This document shows, one piece after another, positions 47,965-52,688 of a DNA stretch of 52,688 nt. Origin of the DNA: an uncultured Pelagibacteraceae bacterium. Its GTDB lineage: Bacteria; Pseudomonadota; Alphaproteobacteria; Pelagibacterales; Pelagibacteraceae. A program made the translations under genes and the position numbers. Below the pieces are notes generated by a model. The model saw only the letters and a program-made list of their open reading frames with translations, ran no database searches and had not been told where the DNA came from. Where the stretch lies: the NCBI GenBank assembly GCA_902541745.1, contig CACBRW010000005.1:1-52688 (forward strand). Reading direction: 5' to 3'. Positions within the stretch are counted from its first letter, which is position 1. The number at the start of each line of letters is the position of its first letter.

Positions 47965-49169
47965 TGAAAATTCGTCCAGTTATTTTATGTGGAGGTGCTG
48001 GAACTCGACTTTGGCCAAATTCTAAAAATCATCAAGCTAAACAGTTTATTGATTTTGGTAATTGGACTTTACTTGGAAAAACACTTGAGAGGACAAAAGC
48101 ATCAATATTTGATGCGCCAGTTATAAGTACAAATAAAAAATATCTTAAACAAATTAAACAACATCTTAGAAAATATAAAATAAATAAGTACAAAATTGTT
48201 CTAGAACCAGCAAAAAGAAACACTGCACCAGCTATATTAAGTACGGCTTTGATTAAAGACATTCCAAACGATCAACCTTTAATGTTTTTTTCAGCAGACC
48301 ATTTAATTGAAAAGATGAGTATTTTTAATAAGGCTATTAGTAAAAATAAAAAAAACTTAAGTGATCAAAATATATTTATATTTGGGATAAAACCAACCTC
48401 ACCATCTAACGAATATGGTTATTTTTTAACCAAAAAAATTAAAGGTAATATCAATAAAGTAACAAGATTTATTGAAAAACCAAAAGAAGCTAAAGCAAAA
48501 CAAATTATAAAGAATAAAGGTTATTGGAATTCTGGAATGTTTTATCTTAGAAAAGATTCTATTATTAATAACTTTAAAATATATCAGCCCAAAACTTATA
48601 AAAATTGTGTAAATGCAGTTAGCAAAGCAAAATATAAAGCTAATACATATTATCTGAACAAAGCGTCATTTATAAAAGCGACCGCTAAATCTTTTGATTA
48701 TGCAATTCTAGAAAAAACCAAACAAATTAACGCTATCAAATTAGACATTCCTTGGTCAGATCTTGGTAGTTGGAAAGAAATTTTGAAGATGTATGACAAA
48801 AATAAAAACAAATATATTAAGAAAAAAAATGTCTATTACCGTCCATGGGGCAGATATACCAATCTATTTGAAGGAAAAGAGTTTTTAATTAAAGAGCTAT
48901 ATGTAAAACCAAAAAGCATTCTAAGTTTACAAAAACACCATCACCGAGCGGAGCATTGGTTAGTTACACAAGGAAATGCTAAAATAACTCTTAATAAAGA
49001 TATAATTGTTAAAAAACCAGGTGAACATATATTCATTCCATTAGAAGCTATTCATAGAGTTCAAAATTCAGGTAAGAAAGCAGTTAAGATTGTTGAAGCT
49101 CAGGTAGGTTCAATTTTAAAAGAAACTGACATTGTAAGATACCAAGACGTTTACGGTAGAGTAAAATAA
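47964..49169 (+). CDS. manC: Mannose-1-phosphate guanylyltransferase with C-terminal cupin, shortened linker
   Basis: Makes GDP-mannose from mannose 1-phosphate and GTP. The nucleotidyltransferase domain (about 1-275) has LCGGAGTRLWPNSKNHQAKQ (pyrophosphorylase motif), EPAKRNTAPAI, FFSADHLI, FIEKPKEAKAKQI and DIPWSDLGSWKEI. A cupin (about 291-390) has YYRPWGRYTNLFEG, KPKSILSLQKHHHRAEHWLV and GEHIFIPLEAIHRVQNSG. The protein has 401 aa against about 470 for typical ManC; the usual ~70-residue beta-rich linker between the domains is nearly gone. Whether the cupin also isomerises mannose 6-phosphate is open. It could feed exopolysaccharide, LPS or mannosyl-lipid synthesis. Confidence 0.9.
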   Translation: MKIRPVILCGGAGTRLWPNSKNHQAKQFIDFGNWTLLGKTLERTKASIFDAPVISTNKKYLKQIKQHLRKYKINKYKIVLEPAKRNTAPAILSTALIKDIPNDQPLMFFSADHLIEKMSIFNKAISKNKKNLSDQNIFIFGIKPTSPSNEYGYFLTKKIKGNINKVTRFIEKPKEAKAKQIIKNKGYWNSGMFYLRKDSIINNFKIYQPKTYKNCVNAVSKAKYKANTYYLNKASFIKATAKSFDYAILEKTKQINAIKLDIPWSDLGSWKEILKMYDKNKNKYIKKKNVYYRPWGRYTNLFEGKEFLIKELYVKPKSILSLQKHHHRAEHWLVTQGNAKITLNKDIIVKKPGEHIFIPLEAIHRVQNSGKKAVKIVEAQVGSILKETDIVRYQDVYGRVK

Positions 49170-49176
49170 ATAATTA

Positions 49177-50019
49177 ATGGACACCACAGTCTTTTTTGTA
49201 ATTCTATTAGCAACTATTATGCATGCCATTTGGAATGCGATGGTTAAACATCATCCAGATAAAGCGATTGCAGTTCTAGCTATTGTTTTAGGCCACATTC
49301 CTTTAGCTTTAATTTGTATTTTTTATTTTCCTTTACCTGGAAAAGAGTCGCTACCGTATATAATTGCAAGCGTATTAGCTCATCAAGGTTATCAATGGTA
49401 TATGCTGAATTCTTACAAGGTAGGTGACTACACTAATGTCTATCCAATATTCAGAGGCTTTGGTCCTTTATTGGCTACATTGATCTCCATAATTTTTCTT
49501 GGTGTAGTATTTAAAATACCTACCCTAGTTTCAATATTGTTAATCTGTGTAGGAATAATGTTTCTTGGATTATTTGGTTCAAAAAATCAAAATCAAATTG
49601 AAATAATTAAATACTCACTGCTTACTGGATCATTTATAGGTCTTTATTCATTGATTGATGGATACGGAGCAAGAGTAAGTACATCAGCAATTTCCTATAT
49701 TAGTTTTTCCTTTTTATTTAGTGCTTTAGTTTTTCCTATCATTTTAAAACTAAATAACCATGAGAATATTTTTTCAAAGGTTTTTAAATATGCAAAAATG
49801 ATATTTTGGGCAGGAGGATCTATATCTTTTATTATTTACGTAATTGTTGTTTGGGGTTTCACAAAGGCTCCAATTCCTCTAGTTGCAGCTCTAAGAGAAA
49901 CGAGTATTTTTTTCTCAATATTTATTGGCTATTTCTTCTTAAAAGAAACTATCAATCTTAAAAAAATTATATCGATTGTGCTTATAGTTATTGGGGTGAT
50001 TGGGATTAAGCTATTTTAA
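49177..50019 (+). CDS. EamA-family drug/metabolite transporter
   Basis: Membrane protein of 280 aa with about ten helices in two EamA repeats (residues about 1-135 and 140-280). It opens VFFVILLATIMHAIWNAMVK and has YTNVYPIFRGFGPLLATLIS in the first half and KAPIPLVAALRETSIFFSIF in the second, ending FFLKETINLKKIISIVLIVI. The family exports or imports varied small metabolites, and the substrate cannot be read from sequence. It is 7 bases after manC, so probably co-transcribed, but a functional link is unproven. A 241-base non-coding region follows. Confidence 0.88.
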   Translation: MDTTVFFVILLATIMHAIWNAMVKHHPDKAIAVLAIVLGHIPLALICIFYFPLPGKESLPYIIASVLAHQGYQWYMLNSYKVGDYTNVYPIFRGFGPLLATLISIIFLGVVFKIPTLVSILLICVGIMFLGLFGSKNQNQIEIIKYSLLTGSFIGLYSLIDGYGARVSTSAISYISFSFLFSALVFPIILKLNNHENIFSKVFKYAKMIFWAGGSISFIIYVIVVWGFTKAPIPLVAALRETSIFFSIFIGYFFLKETINLKKIISIVLIVIGVIGIKLF

Positions 50020-50260
50020 ATATAGTTGAATAATTTAAGAATAATTATTGTATTCAAAAGCAACAGCATTTTAGGGGCAATGGTAAATTAACTGAATTGT
50101 AATATTAGATAAATATTTTTGTAATTAAACTTATCTAAAGTTTGCTAACAAAATTTATAGTTAAATAATAAATTATTCTTCTCGTATTTATTTTAAATTT
50201 TGTTAATTAACTACTTTCTCTCTTTTCATAATTGAGAAGAGAGAAAGACGAATTCAGATA
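50020..50260. other. Non-coding stretch after the EamA gene, with several dyads
   Basis: Gap of 241 bases between the EamA gene and the small lysine-rich gene that converges on it. I find no ORF of note. It holds a small AAACTT-ATCTA-AAGTTT hairpin (50127-50143), the GTTAATTAAC palindrome at 50202-50211, and the strong hairpin at 50214-50247. No T-run terminator is visible on either strand. A small RNA cannot be excluded. Confidence 0.5.
50214..50247. other. Strong 14-bp hairpin in the convergent gene gap
   Basis: CTTTCTCTCTTTTC (50214-50227) pairs with GAGAAGAGAGAAAG (50234-50247) with one G-U wobble and a 6-base loop. It sits 13 bases beyond the stop of the small lysine-rich gene. It lacks the T tract of an intrinsic terminator on both strands. 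It may protect mRNA 3' ends or terminate by another route. Confidence 0.6.
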
Positions 50261-50470
50261 TTAATTATTTACAGATGCTGAGCTTTCACTAGCTTGTTTC
50301 TTAGCTATTTTTTTTGCTCTTTTTTCAGCAGCTTTTTTTTCTAAACTTGCAATTTTTATATTAATTTTAGATAATTTTTTTTCTTTTAAACTTATCTTAT
50401 TTTTAAGTTTATCTATTGATTTGATAAATTTCTTTTTTCTTTTTTCATTTTTCTTGAGTTTTTTACTCAT
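50261..50470 (-). CDS. Small lysine-rich coiled-coil protein of unknown function
   Basis: A 69-aa protein with 24 Lys and 2 Arg against 6 acidic residues, hence very basic. The first 45 residues (KNEKRKKKFIKSIDKLKNKI and onward) have hydrophobics in a loose coiled-coil spacing; the tail is AKKQASESSASVNN. A strong ribosome-binding site (GGGGG, 7 bases before ATG) supports real translation. I recognise no family. High charge suggests nucleic-acid or ribosome contact, but this is composition only. It lies 90 bases downstream of the DAG-kinase-like gene on the same strand, with a strong hairpin after its stop. Confidence 0.75.
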   Translation of the reverse strand: MSKKLKKNEKRKKKFIKSIDKLKNKISLKEKKLSKINIKIASLEKKAAEKRAKKIAKKQASESSASVNN

Positions 50471-50560
50471 GACAACCCCCTACAGTAAATTTAAAAAACA
50501 ATCATATTTAAATTAAATATATAAGTAAAATAATTTTTTGTTAAATTATGTTATTTAAAA

Positions 50561-51445
50561 TTATAGTAAAAAATTTACTTTTTTATCTGAAAATTCAATA
50601 TCAATCTGCTTATGACATCCAAAATTGTCCCCATCAATCTGAACGGGAATTTCAAAATTATTACCATCAATATGAATATTTTTTGAGTAAGTAGTGATAA
50701 CAGATTTGTTTTTCGATAAATCTCCATAAATAATAATTAAAATTATATAATATATTAGTTTTAATCTTGTTAAATCTTTGAACACGTAAGTTACCAATCT
50801 ATCATCAAAAATATCTGACTTATTTATCTTATGATGACCAGCATAATACCTTGTATTAGATGACAATATCCAATCAGCCTGATGTTTTTGACCGTCAAAG
50901 AAAACATTAAGTTTATTATTATTCATAAATAAAAAATGTTGAAATCCTTTTAAACCAAAAATTATCTTTCCTAGTATTTTTTTTATACGCGTATCAATAG
51001 AGTGAACAATTTTAGCATCCCAACCAATACCAGCCATTAAAAAAAAATAATTTTCATTTATTTTTATAAGATTAGATTGTTTATAATTATTTGATGTTAA
51101 AACACTGCAAACATCATTTACTTTTTTGGTTATAGATAACTCTGCTTGAAGTAAATTGGCAGTCCCAGCCGGTATATACCCAATTGCAAAATTTTCATTA
51201 AAATCAAAGTCATTTTTGATTAATTCATTGATAGCAAATGATACTGATCCATCACCACCAGCAACTATCAATCTATCATAATTTTTATTTTTAAATTCAA
51301 GAAATATTTTTTTTGCCTCTTCTTCAGATTTAGTTTTGAAAAAATCAACAGTATTATTGATCTTTAATTTTTCATAAATTTTATTTACTAATTTTACTTT
51401 TTTCCCTGATGATGAATTGAGATTATATATTAAACAATAATGCAT
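50561..51445 (-). CDS. Diacylglycerol kinase-family lipid kinase
   Basis: Soluble lipid kinase of the DAGK catalytic (YegS/BmrU/DgkB) family, 294 aa. The nucleotide-binding motif GGDGS (63-67) lies in LIVAGGDGSVSFAINELI, followed by GYIPAGTANLLQAEL (about 89-103) and AGIGWDAKIVHSID. The C-terminal domain is a beta-sandwich that ends VQIDGDNFGCHKQIDIEFS. In this genome it could phosphorylate diacylglycerol to phosphatidate. It is divergent from plcP, which would release diacylglycerol, so the two may oppose each other. The ribosome-binding site is weak. Sphingoid or other lipid substrates cannot be excluded. Confidence 0.88.
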   Translation of the reverse strand: MHYCLIYNLNSSSGKKVKLVNKIYEKLKINNTVDFFKTKSEEEAKKIFLEFKNKNYDRLIVAGGDGSVSFAINELIKNDFDFNENFAIGYIPAGTANLLQAELSITKKVNDVCSVLTSNNYKQSNLIKINENYFFLMAGIGWDAKIVHSIDTRIKKILGKIIFGLKGFQHFLFMNNNKLNVFFDGQKHQADWILSSNTRYYAGHHKINKSDIFDDRLVTYVFKDLTRLKLIYYIILIIIYGDLSKNKSVITTYSKNIHIDGNNFEIPVQIDGDNFGCHKQIDIEFSDKKVNFLL

Positions 51446-51512
51446 AATTTTTTCGTAATTAAATTTTAATAAATCCTTAACATTTCAATGAAATAAGAAA
51501 TAGATGATTCGA

Positions 51513-51530
51513 GTTACAGTTGTGTTACAA
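51513..51530 (-). promoter_or_regulatory. Candidate Pho box between the DAG-kinase gene and plcP
   Basis: On the minus strand the sequence reads TTGTAAC-acaa-CTGTAAC: two 7-bp direct repeats with a 4-bp spacer, matching the CTGTCAT-N4-CTGTCAT layout of PhoB sites. On the minus strand a weak -10 (TATTTC, 51502-51497) lies exactly 10 bases after the box, as at classical pho promoters, pointing to the DAG-kinase gene. The plcP ATG is 14 bases away on the other side. The repeats deviate from consensus at two positions each or more. Confidence 0.45.
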
Positions 51531-51544
51531 AAAAGGTTTTTTTA

Positions 51545-52351
51545 ATGGCCCCACTATTAAAATATAAGAGTATATTCATATCTGATGTACATCTTGGTAC
51601 TAAAGGTTGTCAAGCAAACAAGCTTCTAGAATTTTTCAAAAATTCAAGATCTGAAAATCTTTATTTGGTTGGAGACATCATCGATGTTTGGGCTATGCAA
51701 AAGAGTTTCTATTGGCCTCAAGAGCACAATGATGTCATTCAAAAAATATTAAGAAAAGCAAGGCACGGAACAAAAGTATTTTACATTATTGGTAATCATG
51801 ACGAGGTGTTTAGAAAATTTATCCCAATGCATTTGGGTGATATTAAAATAGTAAATAGAGTTATTCATGAAACTCAGTTAGGAAAAAAATATTTAGTTGT
51901 TCATGGTGATGCTTGGGACGGAGTAATGAAACATGCAAAATGGCTATCTAAATTAGGAGCTATTGCATATGAATTATTACTTAAAATTAATATTATTATA
52001 AATTTCTTTAGAAAGTTGAGAGGTAAAGACTATTGGTCTTTGGCAAAATTTTTAAAATATAAGGTAAAAAATGCTGTCAAATATATAGGTGAATATGAAA
52101 ACACACTTTCAAAATATGCAAAAAGAAAAAAATTTGATGGAATAATCTGTGGTCACATCCATCACGCTGAAAATTTAAACCTTGATGGTGTGAATTATTT
52201 AAATTGTGGTGATTGGGTTGAGTCTTGTACAGCATTAACAGAAAAATATGATGGAACTTTTGAGATAATTTATTGGGATAAAAAAAGAAAAGAATATATT
52301 TCAGAAAATATTGATAAAGACAAGTTCACTTCTTTCAAAAAAGCATCCTAA
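51545..52351 (+). CDS. plcP: Calcineurin-like metallophosphoesterase, probable phospholipase C PlcP
   Basis: Protein of 268 aa with the binuclear metal motifs ISDVHLG (Asp14, His16), VGDIIDVW (Asp44), GNHDE (Asn84, His85), VVHGDAWDG (His120) and CGHIHHAENL. It belongs to the LpxH-like branch that includes PlcP, which removes phospholipid head groups to give diacylglycerol in phosphate-starved alphaproteobacteria. The next gene, 3 bases on, is a GT4 glycosyltransferase, the plcP-agt pairing described in SAR11 and Rhodobacteraceae. LpxH is the alternative, but lpxI is already present at 14135. A candidate Pho box lies just upstream. Confidence 0.85.
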   Translation: MAPLLKYKSIFISDVHLGTKGCQANKLLEFFKNSRSENLYLVGDIIDVWAMQKSFYWPQEHNDVIQKILRKARHGTKVFYIIGNHDEVFRKFIPMHLGDIKIVNRVIHETQLGKKYLVVHGDAWDGVMKHAKWLSKLGAIAYELLLKINIIINFFRKLRGKDYWSLAKFLKYKVKNAVKYIGEYENTLSKYAKRKKFDGIICGHIHHAENLNLDGVNYLNCGDWVESCTALTEKYDGTFEIIYWDKKRKEYISENIDKDKFTSFKKAS

Positions 52352-52354
52352 AAA

Positions 52355-52688
52355 ATGAAAATATTAATAGTTACTGATGCTTATTACCCGCAAGTTAATG
52401 GTGTAGTAAGAACTCTCCATCAGACAGGTGAAATACTTAAATCACAAGGTCACACTATTGAATATATTACACCTCAACAATTTCTGACTGTACCTATGCC
52501 CAAATATAATGAAATTAGATTATCTTTAAATGTTTGGCCTCGTGTAAGTAATTTAATCAATTCAATTAAACCTGATGCAATACACATTGCAACAGAAGGG
52601 CCTCTTGGTTTTATGGCAAGAAGACATTGTATTAAAAAAGGTTTAAAGTTTACAACGAGTTTTCATACAAGATTTGATAAATATATGA
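52355..52688 (+). CDS. agt: GT4 glycosyltransferase, probable glycolipid synthase Agt (partial, 5' end only)
   Basis: Starts with ATG 3 bases after plcP and runs off the window after 111 codons, so it is incomplete. The N-terminus VTDAYYPQVNGVVRTLHQTG is typical of GT4 enzymes that work on lipid or mannosyl acceptors, and DAIHIATEGPLGFMARRHC and FTTSFHTRFDKYM follow the same family. In phosphate-starved SAR11 such an enzyme adds sugar to diacylglycerol to make glycolipids. The C-terminal nucleotide-sugar site is outside the window, so sugar choice cannot be judged. Confidence 0.82.
   Translation, partial: MKILIVTDAYYPQVNGVVRTLHQTGEILKSQGHTIEYITPQQFLTVPMPKYNEIRLSLNVWPRVSNLINSIKPDAIHIATEGPLGFMARRHCIKKGLKFTTSFHTRFDKYM

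Noticed and set aside
50214..50247. Intrinsic terminator
   Set aside because: The stem is strong but no T run follows on either strand.
51545..52351. LpxH (lipid A pyrophosphatase)
   Set aside because: The metal motifs fit LpxH too, but lpxI is present in the lpx cluster and the neighbour is a GT4 glycosyltransferase, which favours PlcP.
1..52688. CRISPR array, insertion sequence, prophage or integrase
   Set aside because: No regularly spaced repeats, transposase or phage-like proteins were seen; the gene content is core and the base composition even.

Overview
The window is a stretch of chromosome from a streamlined, very AT-rich alphaproteobacterium, most likely a SAR11 member ('Candidatus Pelagibacter' or close relative). 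The reasons are the strong AT and lysine/isoleucine/asparagine bias, start and stop codons that overlap or nearly touch, almost no non-coding DNA, alphaproteobacterial gene order (ntrYX-trkAH, aapJQMP, lipA-coq10-cinA-pgpA-ispDF), an alphaproteobacterial GTTC-N7-GTTC SOS box, and a structured leader before rpsB of a kind reported from Ca. P. ubique. No insertion sequence, prophage, integrase or CRISPR array is visible, and no gene-free stretch exceeds 300 bases.

Layout. 1-4250: lolC end, lolD and dnaE (reading frame broken near 2081). 4251-16050: one long plus-strand block for translation and envelope biogenesis: rpsB, tsf, frr (broken by two homopolymer insertions), uppS, cdsA, dxr, bamA, skp-like, fabZ, lpxD, lpxA, lpxI, lpxB. 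16030-23439: minus-strand block ppiD-like, trpE, trpG, trpD, trpC, lexA, gltX. 23496-29947: plus-strand tpiA, secG, pyrG, kdsA, eno, ftsB, lipA and a Coq10/RatA-like START protein. 29940-31992: minus-strand cinA/pncC, pgpA, ispDF. 32017-37959: plus-strand ntrY, ntrX, trkA, trkH. 37989-43494: tRNA-Arg, the general amino-acid ABC transporter aapJQMP with an internal terminator, an XRE-type regulator, and minus-strand tRNA-Asn and tRNA-Cys. 43619-50019: valS, ilvD, a compact manC and an EamA transporter. 50214-52688: a tiny lysine-rich protein, a diacylglycerol-kinase-like gene, and a divergent plcP-agt pair that looks like the phosphate-starvation lipid-remodelling locus, with a candidate Pho box between the divergent genes.

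How the genes work together. The first half makes lipid A and KDO (fabZ, lpxA, lpxB, lpxD, lpxI, kdsA), undecaprenyl and isoprenoid precursors (uppS, dxr, ispDF), phospholipids (cdsA, pgpA) and the outer-membrane assembly machinery (bamA, skp, lolCD). The trp block makes anthranilate and carries it on toward indole-glycerol phosphate. The ntrYX and aap genes point to nitrogen sensing and amino-acid uptake, and the right end to phosphorus-sparing membrane remodelling.

Most notable: three single-base insertions, two in A runs and one in a G doublet, break dnaE and frr within the first 6.5 kb and are probably sequencing errors; pyrH, rseP and the pdh genes are missing from their usual places; NtrX lacks the sigma54-contact motif and has an altered Walker B; and there are candidate regulatory elements before rpsB, lexA, aapJ and the dagK/plcP pair. 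I saw no clearly novel multi-gene system; the best leads are the right-end lipid locus and the small lysine-rich protein with its neighbouring hairpin.
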